Source: Phaeoceros laevis
Lineage: Eukaryota > Anthocerotophyta > Anthocerotopsida > Notothyladales
NCBI GenBank assembly: GCA_049999765.1
Contig: JBNGIQ010009194.1
Span: forward strand, 30,199 to 50,345
DNA length: 20,147 bases
Reading direction: 5' to 3'
The position numbers were made by a program, and so were the translations under genes. Positions within the stretch are counted from its first letter, which is position 1. Each line of letters starts with the position of its first letter. Positions 1-6,901 of this stretch are shown piece after piece. The notes under the pieces were generated by a model, which did not search any database, had not been told where the DNA came from, and saw only the letters and a program-made list of their open reading frames with translations.

Positions 1-244
1 GTCCACCAGGCTGTTGCCCACCACTACATCATCCAGCAGACCTCTTTGGACAATCTTTGAGTGCAGCTCCCTGCCCGTCTGCAAGGCACCAGTGCTTGCA
101 CACGCCTTCAGAAGGCAAGCAAAAGTAACATGGTCAGCCAAAATGAGGCCCGCCTCCTCCATTTGTCCATACACAGCAAGCGCCTTGCTGTGCATACCCA
201 GCGAGCAGCGCTGTCCACGTCACCACATCCTTTGTGGCCAGCGC
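1..244 (-). pseudogene. PLS-type PPR repeat fragment, runs off the left edge
   Basis: Reading the minus strand, 229-184 encodes DVVTWTALLAGYAQQG, a classic PPR helix pair. After a frame change near 182, the frame from 180 to position 1 stays open for 60 codons and includes HVTFACLLKACASTGALQ, GRELHSKIVQRGLL and VVVGNSLVD. This is the usual order of P, L and S motifs in plant organelle RNA-binding PPR proteins, each pair of helices reading one RNA base. The frameshift between the two pieces and the lack of a start codon mark it as a broken copy, though the gene may continue to the left of the window. A second piece of the same type lies at 840-1075 on the same strand. The family call is secure. 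Which PPR gene it came from cannot be told. Confidence 0.82.
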
Positions 245-839
245 TCCACTGTGTTGCAGGAGGAAACGTTGCAGGGCCATAGCTCCAAAGAATGCACCCA
301 GCTGCGCGCTTGATACTCTCTCCGAATCGTCCACCTCCTCTCTGACCACATGCAAACAGAAGCCGATGATGAAAGACCTACCAAAACCAACTCAACCGTG
401 GCTGCATTCGGGAGGACCACCAGATTAGAGACACACAATCCACTCCAAACAGACTCCATACACCAAACACATGACCCTAAAACGCAACTGCGACTGGGAT
501 GAGTGACCTCCTAGACAAATGCAGCTCGAAATGTCATGCATGCGTGAGGATTCACTTGATCGTTCAATTGTGAGGAGAGCATTGCGTGCACTTTCCTGTG
601 TCAGCGGCCAGGTCTGCTTCGGACCAGTACAAACACGTGCTTGCGCCTCTAGCAATGTAGGATTAGGTCCTACGTGGTCTTGCAAAAATGCGCCTCTCAC
701 CTGCCTTGCTGTCGCCACAGCTGCACCAGCAATTGCCACCCTTCCCGCAAACCTGCCGCCTCCCGGCTGTGCGGAATGAGTGGATATTGGCTGTAAGGCA
801 ACACTCTGGAAGGTGCTGCCCAGGCGGGCCGGACACCTG
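245..839. other. Spacer between PPR pieces, no recognisable gene
   Basis: Both strands have open frames of moderate length here, the longest on the minus strand being about 160 codons across 425-916. None shows a recognisable motif, and the PPR signature on either side is absent. It may be the worn middle of the same PPR gene or an unrelated insertion. Confidence 0.4.
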
Positions 840-1075
840 CCAATTCCAGTTCCGATTTCCGAATACGAGGAAGACGCCGTTGCCCATTCTGACCTGCATC
901 TTTCAATTCGCCACATTTTGCATACATGTCAGCAAGGCAGTTGCCAACAAACAAGTTAGTAGGATTGCTACTGTGCAACACATAGTCCTCTTTCCACGAT
1001 CTCCGAATGCAGCTGCCTGCCTGTTGCACAAGCACGTGCACAAGCCGTCAGGAGGCAAGCAATTGCTTGAATACG
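840..1075 (-). pseudogene. PPR repeat fragment with stops and frameshifts
   Basis: On the minus strand, 1075-972 reads AIACLLTACARACATGRQ followed by LHSEIVERGL and then hits a TAG at 969-971. In another frame, 966-895 reads NLFVGNCLADMYAKCGELKD, the hallmark of a PLS-type PPR repeat. A third frame near 875-840 has a weak match to the following 'VF..RN..WN' motif. Together these are one repeat module broken by at least two frame changes and one stop. It has the same polarity as the fragment at 1-244, so both may derive from one gene. The short run IVERGL recurs in the minus-strand fragment at 5017-5110, with a 17-nt identical stretch (984-1000 and 5094-5110). Confidence 0.8.
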
Positions 1076-1162
1076 ACGTGCTAGTTGCGAAGGCAGAGTG
1101 TCTTGAGGAGCTTCATGTCATTTTTTTTTAGTGCGGTGTCTCATCAACTGCTGCTTTTCTAG

Positions 1163-1735
1163 CAGTATGAAAGCAATGGCAGGTTTGTGAAGTGGTCGGA
1201 TGGCAGCTTACAGCTGCACCTTGGGAGTGAAGTACTTGATATTGCAGTTCAGGATTCGCGCCATGACCAGACTCACCTATTTCTCCGGCACCCAAAGGTT
1301 TGCTCTTAACAGTATAGAATATTGCATCAGTACTCTTCTATTTTGCAACAAATTGTTTCTTTTTGTTTGGAGGAGCGAGTGAGCATGTCGTTGCTGCTCA
1401 TTTCTTAAATAGTCGGGTTGTTCCAGGGCATCCTGCAATCACAGGGCCGGTTGGCAAAACAAGATGAAATTCATGCCATCTTCGGTGTCATCCAAATCAC
1501 ATAAGCTCCTGACAGTTCTTGTTGACTCAAGGCACTCAGGAGCTCTGACTAGATCGTGGCTTTGATGAGCAGAGCCTCATCTCCTACCTGTGGTTGTCTA
1601 GGATGAGGAGGCAGATGACCTTGCAGAAGGCAGGAGGGCAGTAGATGCACGTCGTTTTCAAGAACAACTAGAAGCCGAAGGCAGAGCTGAATGCCGTATG
1701 ATGAGTGCAAAGAGTAGTTTCATTCCCATGAAAGG
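1163..1735 (+). pseudogene. LEO1: LEO1-like (PAF1 complex) pseudogene with retained intron
   Basis: LEO1 (VIP4 in Arabidopsis) is a subunit of the nuclear PAF1 transcription elongation complex. Exon A, 1163-1297, follows an acceptor (ttttctag) and encodes YESNGRFVKWSDGSLQLHLG, EVLDIAVQDSRHDQTHLFLR and HPK. This is the core of the LEO1 domain. An intron of 129 nt (1298-1426, GT...AG) follows, then exon B from 1427 with GILQSQGRL. A frameshift near 1455 leads to KMKFMPSSVSSKSHKLLTVL and VDSRHSGAL, also LEO1-like. After a gap, an acceptor-like tctag precedes 1602-1735, encoding DARRFQEQLEAEGRAECRMM and SAKSSFIP, which resembles the basic C-terminal LEO1 region. The 5' part of the gene and the segment between the two conserved blocks are missing. 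The retained intron argues for a DNA-level duplication and not a processed copy. The assignment rests on recognised motifs, not on a search. Confidence 0.72.
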
Positions 1736-1967
1736 TGGATGACCAGGAAGATGGTGACATTGTCTTTGGCAGGGTAAGCTCTTGCTCGTGCTAAGCTTCC
1801 CATGTCATGCCTTACTCTTGATCCAGCAACCACCAGCATCCAGAGAGCCGCTACCAAAGAGCATAAAGAGCAGGCGCCCTCCCCCACCTTCGCCGGTCTC
1901 TGATGGCATCAAGTGCTTCAGCGGGGTGACTGCGGGGAAGGTTTGCCAGTCAATTTTGTCAAACTAG
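1736..1967 (+). other. Possible continuation of the LEO1-like relic, two exon-like tracts
   Basis: The tract 1736-1773 can be read as VDDQEDGDIVFGR and is followed by a good donor, GTAAGC at 1774. An acceptor (ttgatccag) ends at 1826, and the next tract is open to 1967 with a proline-rich stretch (RRPPPPSPVSDG). The implied intron is only 53 nt, short for a plant. I do not recognise either tract as part of LEO1, so they may be the tail of another gene or coincidence. Confidence 0.25.
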
Positions 1968-2316
1968 GCTGGAAGGCGAGCCTGTGCGCACGAAAGGGGC
2001 CGGTTTTCCCCTTGGCTCCAACGCTCATCGCAGGGAAGCGTGGAGCGCAGCGGTGGCCAACAGACCAAATCGCGATGACTCTGCTACAGGAGCTCACCAG
2101 CCTGCGTCTACTCACGGGCTGCGCATAGCTGCTGCATTGACAGCCGGGTGTCCAGCCGGCTGGCCATGTCCCTGCACAGCTCGTACAGCTGGGCTGCTTT
2201 GCTGCTTGCAATCTTTGAAGCTTTGCAATCTGATGCGCTTTGCAATCTGATGCGCGAAGTTTGCCTGACCTACTGCACAGCTTTGTGCGCAGACTGTATT
2301 TTGCAAGCCGCTGTAA
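1968..2316. other. Unassigned stretch with coding-looking minus tract
   Basis: On the minus strand, roughly 2206-2109 can be read as a helix-like tract containing AAQLYELCRDMASRLDTRLS before a TAG. I cannot assign it to a family. The rest shows no motif on either strand apart from the 17-bp tandem repeat at 2220-2253. Confidence 0.25.
2220..2253. repeat. 17-bp perfect tandem duplication
   Basis: The unit gctttgcaatctgatgc occurs twice back to back (2220-2236 and 2237-2253) without a mismatch. A partial third copy (aatctttgaagctttgc) lies just upstream. It looks like a recent slippage duplication. Confidence 0.9.
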
Positions 2317-2442
2317 GATCAAGACATCATTGGAGCAGTGTTCATGGTGGCAACAGTCCACCTCCTAAAGCAGCTCGAGCAAGAACCTAGCGTGAAAAGT
2401 GTGCGACTGCTTTGCGCCAATGTGGTTGAGTTTCTGAAGTAG
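2317..2442 (+). other. Short coding-like terminal exon, unassigned
   Basis: A frame opens after TAA at 2314-2316 and runs 41 codons to TAG at 2440-2442. The translation is regular and protein-like (DIIGAVFMVATVHLLKQLEQ, then a tail ending VRLLCANVVEFLK). It could be the last exon of a lost gene, with an AG just before it, but I do not recognise the family. At this length chance is a real alternative. Confidence 0.25.
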
Positions 2443-2535
2443 AGACGGCACGGACGTTTATTTTATGTTATTAGGATTTGGCATTGCCGCTGACCGCGTC
2501 ATGTTTTCCAGGGCTGGTTACGGTCACTCTAGTTA

Positions 2536-2700
2536 CATGTTGGGTACATGTGTGCAGTGTCGTATTACTATACACTAACTCTCTACTCATGACGTTTGTT
2601 GGGTACATGTGTGCAGGGTCGTATTACTATATAGTAAGCAGCTCCTCTACTCATGACATTTGTTGGTTACATGTGTGCATTGTTACAGTAAGCAGCTCTT
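2536..2700. repeat. Imperfect tandem array, three copies of about 59-64 bp
   Basis: The motif gggtacatgtgtgcag starts at 2542 and 2601, and a variant (ggttacatgtgtgcat) starts at 2665. The units share a middle block (gtcgtattactata) and a block ctctactcatgac. The copies have drifted, so the duplication is not recent. An AT-rich tract of about 60 nt follows at 2760-2820. Confidence 0.8.
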
Positions 2701-2848
2701 TGGAGGTGTACACTACAAAATGGGAAAGGCTTTGAGTGCACTAGCTTTTACTATTTATAAGCTTTTATTCTGAATTATTTGGATTTATTTATTTTTTATA
2801 ATTTTATTTATTCTAAAAATCCTCCAAGCCCTAAAATCCCAAATGTTA

Positions 2849-2903
2849 CCCTCCCTAAATGTTATGCATTTTTCTCCCCGAAGGAGGTAACATTTAGGGA
2901 GGG
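2849..2903. repeat. Exact 16-bp inverted repeat (hairpin), 23-nt loop
   Basis: CCCTCCCTAAATGTTA at 2849-2864 is the exact reverse complement of 2888-2903. A second partial copy of the left arm (aaatgttaccctcc) lies immediately upstream, so alternative pairings exist. It may be the core of a miniature inverted-repeat element, but no target duplication was found. Confidence 0.85.
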
Positions 2904-3038
2904 AGGATCGTACAGTAGGATTTCTCTGGGCCGGAGGAGTCCGGCAACTGGTAGGGTGACCGAACGGGATATCCTCCATTCCAATGGCCTGTTGCAAATT
3001 ATGGTCGGTCTCCAATAGAACCATATTTACGAATTGAT

Positions 3039-3058
3039 GTAAAGGGTCGACCCTTTAC
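3039..3058. repeat. Perfect 20-bp palindrome
   Basis: GTAAAGGGTCGACCCTTTAC is a perfect palindrome. Beyond it, two more pairs match on each side after one mismatch. It lies 136 nt after the hairpin at 2849-2903. Confidence 0.9.
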
Positions 3059-3103
3059 TTCCATTCCTCCCGCGCTTTTCACGTTTCGGTCATCAAACGC
3101 ATT

Positions 3104-3251
3104 CATCTTGGATTTTGTAACATTTCGAAGCTCTACATTGGTGGAAGCCTTTCTCCTTTCTTTACAATGTGGCCGCTTTCATCTTGGATTTTGTCACATT
3201 TCGAAGCTTTACATTGGTGGAAGCCTTTCTCCTTTCTTTACAATGTGGCCG
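3104..3251. repeat. 76-bp tandem duplication
   Basis: The block starting catcttggattttgt at 3104 recurs at 3180. Over the 72 nt compared, the copies differ at two sites (gtaac/gtcac and agctc/agctt), so the duplication is fairly recent. Neither copy contains a recognisable gene or regulatory motif. Confidence 0.92.
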
Positions 3252-3260
3252 ATGGCACCT

Positions 3261-3686
3261 CTAAAGCAGACATCCCTGCATCCTTCGCAACATGATGCTC
3301 ATTCCTAGAGAATGCAGCAACAAGGAGCTTACAACACTCACAAACTCATCAAGTACATCATCATAAGTGAGGGAGCCCATAGTATTAGCGTGTGGGATGG
3401 ATGATAAATCTAAGAGACCACTATGTCCACAATTACCACTATCTACATACTCTAACAACGATACAACACTCTGAATAGCACCAACAGTAGCCATGACTGT
3501 GCTGTATAAAGCCAAGGAATCGGTACCTGCCATGAGAGCTCTACTCGATCCAAGCCAAGCATGAATGATTTTAGTTAAGTTCTTCCAGCGACCTAGCTCG
3601 AGAGTGAGCTTGAGCTCCCAGCATCGTAGCTCGAGAGTGTGCTTGAGCAGGAGGGCACCCGCGCGGACTGTGGACGTATCAAGCAT
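3261..3686 (-). CDS. Hypothetical protein, 141 codons
   Basis: An ATG-initiated frame (ATG at 3686-3684) runs to a stop at 3261-3263. I do not recognise the product. It is rich in Leu, Ser and Val, with no clear zinc, kinase or nucleic-acid-binding motif. Near its N-terminus two tandem 11-residue units appear (LKHTLELRCWE and LKLTLELGRWK). They come from a 33-bp direct repeat in the DNA (3594-3614 and 3627-3647 match at 20 of 21 bases), which keeps the reading frame. A TATA-like tataaaa lies close to the start but on the other strand. No neighbouring gene gives context. It may be a real small gene, a transposon-derived fragment or a chance frame. Confidence 0.25.
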   Translation of the reverse strand: MLDTSTVRAGALLLKHTLELRCWELKLTLELGRWKNLTKIIHAWLGSSRALMAGTDSLALYSTVMATVGAIQSVVSLLEYVDSGNCGHSGLLDLSSIPHANTMGSLTYDDVLDEFVSVVSSLLLHSLGMSIMLRRMQGCLL

Positions 3687-3750
3687 GTATAAAAAACGAT
3701 TTATTTAGCATGAATGTGAAAAGGAGTCAACAAAAACCCCGTTTAAGTCA

Positions 3751-3787
3751 ACAGGTGACCGCCGGTACCCAATCGGCGGTCACCTGT
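3751..3787. repeat. Exact 14-bp inverted repeat, 9-nt loop
   Basis: ACAGGTGACCGCCG at 3751-3764 pairs exactly with 3774-3787 around the loop gtacccaat. The stem is GC-rich and would be stable as DNA cruciform or RNA hairpin. Confidence 0.92.
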
Positions 3788-3840
3788 AAGTTATGCATGC
3801 TGGGTGAGCGTTTCGGGTTACATATGAAGGAAAGGCCCAA

Positions 3841-3856
3841 ACCCGGAGCTCCGGGT
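3841..3856. repeat. 16-bp palindrome
   Basis: ACCCGGAGCTCCGGGT is a perfect palindrome in a GC-rich patch. It sits 53 nt after the hairpin at 3751-3787. Confidence 0.88.
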
Positions 3857-3879
3857 CCGGGTCTCATGCAAAGTGGCCC

Positions 3880-4005
3880 TAATGGGAGCACATGAGCCAG
3901 GCTCGGCCCAGCTCCTGCCCGTCCGGACGTGTTAGATGTCAGGTACAAAATAGTATATTCTGCCATGTAAGTTGGGCCGGCAGAGTAATGGGAGCACATG
4001 AGCCA
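3880..4005. repeat. 20-bp direct repeat pair, 106 nt apart
   Basis: taatgggagcacatgagcca occurs at 3880-3899 and again at 3986-4005 without mismatch. The DNA between is not obviously duplicated. This could be the trace of a decayed tandem duplication, or the target-site footprint of an insertion of about 86 nt, though 20 bp is long for a target duplication. Confidence 0.85.
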
Positions 4006-4175
4006 CCCTCGCCCACTCCTCCCATGTGCCAAAGGAATATTATCGAGCGCAATGGATATTCTGGCCAAAGTAATGGGTCTTGCCTGCAATGGGACTTGGT
4101 CTTTCCTAACTCAGCCCGGAGTAGGTCAATGCAGGTTCGTGTAGGTCAGGAGCCGATCACGCACGTGCTATGGAA

Positions 4176-4278
4176 AACCGTGTCTAAAAAGCGTGTCATA
4201 TTTTTAAAGTTTGTCACGGTTAGAACAAGAGACCGTGATTCCCAGCCGTGACTAAAATGGCTTTTTTTTTAGGAGTGA
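4176..4278 (-). mobile_element. Possible CACTA-type transposon end (subterminal repeats)
   Basis: Read on the minus strand, the tract begins CACTCCTAAAAAAAAGCC and then carries repeated GTCACGG or CACGG units in both orientations (4176-4190, 4213-4220, 4231-4240 and 4245-4256), several followed by an A or T run. Plant CACTA elements have CACT(A/G) termini and subterminal arrays of this style. I found no matching opposite end and no transposase, so this would be a solo end or a worn fragment. Confidence 0.35.
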
Positions 4279-4383
4279 ATGTAGAGTCCAAAAAATAGTG
4301 CCTCCACAAGAACTCTTGTCGTTCTCTAGCACTGCTATTGTCCGATATGCCTAGCTTGGCTGCTAAGCCACTGCACGGCACTC

Positions 4384-4749
4384 ATGTGCAGCTTGTGTAA
4401 ATCCATTACCTCAGAGGCACATTTAACCTCCCCAAATACCCAAAAATGGGGGGAAGTAGACAGACTAGAAGGTATGAGGAAGTCCATAGGTGCAGTAAAG
4501 AAGCCAGCAAGGGCGTCTATTGAAGTAGACAAGAAGGTGGAAACATTTGTAGTGGGAGAAGAAAGAGCTAACATTTCTTCCAAGCTTACAAGCGTCAATC
4601 TGCAGCTGCAGGAGGCAGGAGACCATGTGGCACACACAAAAGTAGTTTTGAAGCCCATGTCTGAGAAAGACAAGGAAGACCACGTACATTTTAGTGATGA
4701 CTCAATGGATATTTACACGAACCTTAACAATCTTAGCATAGTAGAATAG
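4384..4749 (+). CDS. Hypothetical protein, 121 codons
   Basis: The frame starts at an ATG (4384) and ends with TAG at 4747-4749. The product is lysine- and glutamate-rich, with segments such as KKPARASIEVDKKVETFVVG and an acidic C-terminus containing SDDSMDIYTNLNNL. There is no recognisable domain, signal peptide or membrane segment. A small perfect hairpin (GAGGGTT/AACCCTC, 4757-4773) follows directly, then a pyrimidine tract and acceptor for the DYW relic. The frame might be part of that gene or of a transposon, but no match supports either. The opposite strand has an open frame of similar length (4335-4673), which lowers confidence. Confidence 0.25.
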   Translation: MCSLCKSITSEAHLTSPNTQKWGEVDRLEGMRKSIGAVKKPARASIEVDKKVETFVVGEERANISSKLTSVNLQLQEAGDHVAHTKVVLKPMSEKDKEDHVHFSDDSMDIYTNLNNLSIVE

Positions 4750-4797
4750 GCAAAAAGAGGGTTAAAAACCCTCACCATTTTATTGTGTTTTTCGCAG

Positions 4798-5014
4798 GGA
4801 AGACATTCTATGTGGACATGCCGAGAAACTGGCTCTGGCGTATGGCCTGCTCAATACCCCGGTCGGCTCCAAACTGTTGATTACTAAGAACCTTCAGATG
4901 TGCAACGATTGCCATAGTGGCACAAAGATCCTATCAATACAGGAAAGACGAGAAATTGTAGTACGAGACGCACATCATGTGCATTGATTTGTAAATGGTT
5001 CTTGTTCTTGTGGG
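4798..5014 (+). pseudogene. DYW deaminase domain tail of a PPR protein, broken
   Basis: DYW domains are the C-terminal cytidine deaminases of plant organelle RNA-editing PPR proteins. After an acceptor-like tract (tgtgtttttcgcag, AG at 4796-4797), the frame from 4799 has 62 codons. They include CGHAEKLALAYGLL (the HxE zinc and catalytic motif), TPVGSKLLITKNLQMCNDCH (the first CxxCH motif) and EIVVRDAHHVH. A TGA at 4985-4987 interrupts, but the same frame continues as FVNGSCSCG, the second zinc motif just before the expected final D-Y-W. Those last residues are missing, because the sequence switches at 5015-5016 to a PPR fragment on the other strand. The HxE and CxxC residues are all retained. 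The stop and the missing end make it a pseudogene. Confidence 0.85.
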
Positions 5015-5016
5015 GG

Positions 5017-5110
5017 TCGTGCGTCTTCCAACTGCCCACAGTTTGCACTGATACATATTTACAAGGCAAGTGCCCAGTAATACATCAACTTTAAGTCCTC
5101 TTTCCACGAT
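5017..5110 (-). pseudogene. PPR repeat fragment, opposed to the DYW tail
   Basis: Minus-strand codons from 5110 read IVERGLKVDVLLGTCLVNMY. After a small frame change they continue as CGQLEDAR, ending at 5017. This matches the middle of a PLS-type PPR repeat (compare GNCLADMYAKCGELKD at 840-1075). Upstream of 5110 the PPR pattern stops abruptly. The fragment faces the DYW tail end to end, so the two pieces were not joined this way in a functional gene. Confidence 0.75.
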
Positions 5111-5510
5111 ACCGGTGGCAGGAAGACTCTAGCGAGCAACAAGAAGCCTTCCAAGACAAACTGTGTCAGTGACAGGGGACGGAGTTCTGGAAAACTTAGT
5201 GGTTTTGGTGGGTTTAGAAGTATATAACTAAGTTAAGCAGTTAATTAATTTGAGTCTTTTGAGCCAGTTTAGCTTCACTGTGAGTCTTCATGAAAATGAA
5301 ACCTTTTGTACTGCAGCATGTGAGGGGATAAATTCTTCCTCCGGGTTACTACACTCATATATATCTAGATTTGTGCAAGCAGTTGACGTGGACTCACATT
5401 GGAGCGCTAGCTCTAGACATCGATCGCATGCCATGCCATTGAACAGAATATCATTCTAAACGCCGGATGTACGTATATGTAAACTTCCCGGGTTTGAGGA
5501 GTCAAGTTGA
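5111..5510. other. No recognisable feature
   Basis: Open frames here are short and without motif. The stretch is moderately AT-rich. I see no RNA gene, inverted repeat of note or promoter that can be tied to a gene. Confidence 0.4.
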
Positions 5511-5528
5511 GTTTCGGTCTTTGCGCAG

Positions 5529-5783
5529 GCCCTCCTAGACGAAGTCGCCAGGGAGGAGGTACCGGTAGCAGGTGCGACATCGACTGCCACAATAGCCCAT
5601 CCAAAAGTGAGCGCGTGTCAAGGCCCCGCACAACGTGAAGTGTGTACGATGCGCTTGACCATCATGAAGCCCGGCGATGCACTTTCCCAAGGAAAAGTTG
5701 TGCTCACAAGTTTCACCAGACATGTCTTCAAGGTTGGGTGGAGCACAAGGGCCGAACATGCCCTCAGCGAACTAGCTAGTTAA
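5529..5783 (+). other. Exon-like open frame, 84 codons, unassigned
   Basis: A frame follows an acceptor-like tract (ttcggtctttgcgcag, AG at 5527-5528) and stays open to TAA at 5781-5783. Upstream, the frame closes at TGA 5508-5510. The translation includes LLDEVAREEVPVAGATSTAT and MKPGDALSQGKVVLTSF, with ordinary amino-acid use. If real, it would be a terminal exon of an unrecognised gene. The minus strand carries an overlapping ATG frame (5535-5759) with cysteine-rich content, so the coding strand is not settled. Confidence 0.25.
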
Positions 5784-6222
5784 TCAACGTTAACATAGTC
5801 ATGACCATTCTCACGATACGAATTCAGAAGTTTAGAACTTTAAAATACATTTTAATTTAAAGACATTGCAGCTTTGCAAGAACACTTAACTCCATTAATA
5901 TTGAGGGTTGTAATTTTATCGTCCTGCGTAACAGTTTGGTTGGGATTCTGTCTGCCAGACAACGGGAAATGAGTCTGACCTAGAAGTTTGCATAGGGAAG
6001 CAAACTGGATGATGAGGCAATTGATTGATTTCAAGATCAAACAAGTTTTCAAATGACCTTCTCAGGTCAAATACATGTGGTAAACTCCAAATAAATAGAA
6101 GACTTAAGAAACTAAGAGTACCTCTAAACAAAGAGAAGAATTAACAAACTAAGAGTAGGATAGCGGTGATTAATCTAAACTCAAATACATATTGCAAAAT
6201 CTGAGAAATAATTAACTGCACA
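5784..6222. other. AT-rich spacer, no recognisable gene
   Basis: Two short minus-strand frames (5852-6131) have no motif and overlap each other in different frames, which suggests chance. Nothing else is visible. Confidence 0.4.
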
Positions 6223-6535
6223 GGTCCAAGCTTCAAGGAGCATCTAGACTCTCTAACACCTATATAAGGTTATTATGGGGACCCTGATGGGACCGGTAAC
6301 CTCCTCAAATATATACGTACAACATACATACAGACGATAATGTTAGGTAATGTCTTTTTACACTAGTTTTGTTTGGTCCAAGCTCCAAGGAGTGTGTAAA
6401 CTCTCCAACACCTATATAAGGTCATCGTGATAGTGATAGGTTACTTCTTTTTTGCACTAATTTTGTTAATCCAAGGAAGGTCATCGTGATAGTGATAGGT
6501 TACCTCTTTTTTGCACTAATTTTGTTAATCCAAGG
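6223..6535. repeat. Old 152-bp direct repeat plus recent 59-bp tandem duplication
   Basis: The block ggtccaagcttcaaggag...acacctatataaggt begins at 6223 and recurs in diverged form at 6375. Within the second copy, a 59-bp unit (aaggtcatcgtgatagtgat...) is duplicated at 6418-6476 and 6477-6535 with a single difference (tactt/tacct). Each older block holds a tatataag motif that resembles a TATA box. No gene starts just downstream that would give it a role. Confidence 0.85.
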
Positions 6536-6589
6536 ATCTTTTCAGCGGGAACCTAGCCAAGTGTCAAACGGGCTCTCAACACATGGTTG

Positions 6590-6901
6590 ATGAAGAACAA
6601 AGAGAGCATACTGCAGGGTGTGCTTAGGCGCTTGGTGCAATTAAAACTATTCTTTAGGAGCCCATTATTAATGGCAAAGGAAATGCCAATGGTTGATATG
6701 ATGCAAGCTCTTCCATTAGATATGCAAGAGAAAATTTTCACTACACTTGTGAATTTTTATAGAGATTGTTATCAAAATGAGCTAGAATGTAAAATCCTTC
6801 ACATTAGCGTAGTTCCTACGATCTTGTTCCTACGAATTATAGGATACTTTGAAATGTTTTTGCACAACTTTTCAAATACTCTGCAGTTCAAAAAATTATG
6901 A
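6590..6901 (+). CDS. Hypothetical protein, 103 codons
   Basis: The frame starts at ATG 6590 and ends with TGA at 6899-6901. The first 60 residues look like regular amphipathic helices (GVLRRLVQLKLFFRSPLLMA, then LPLDMQEKIFTTLVNFYRDC). The C-terminus is hydrophobic. I do not recognise a family. An overlapping minus-strand frame (6553-6741) is open too. It may be a remnant of a transposon or of a larger gene, as there is no clear promoter or splice context. Confidence 0.25.
   Translation: MKNKESILQGVLRRLVQLKLFFRSPLLMAKEMPMVDMMQALPLDMQEKIFTTLVNFYRDCYQNELECKILHISVVPTILFLRIIGYFEMFLHNFSNTLQFKKL

Noticed and set aside
425-916. Long open frame on the minus strand
   Set aside because: It spans non-homologous DNA and overlaps PPR coding in another frame. 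No motif is present.
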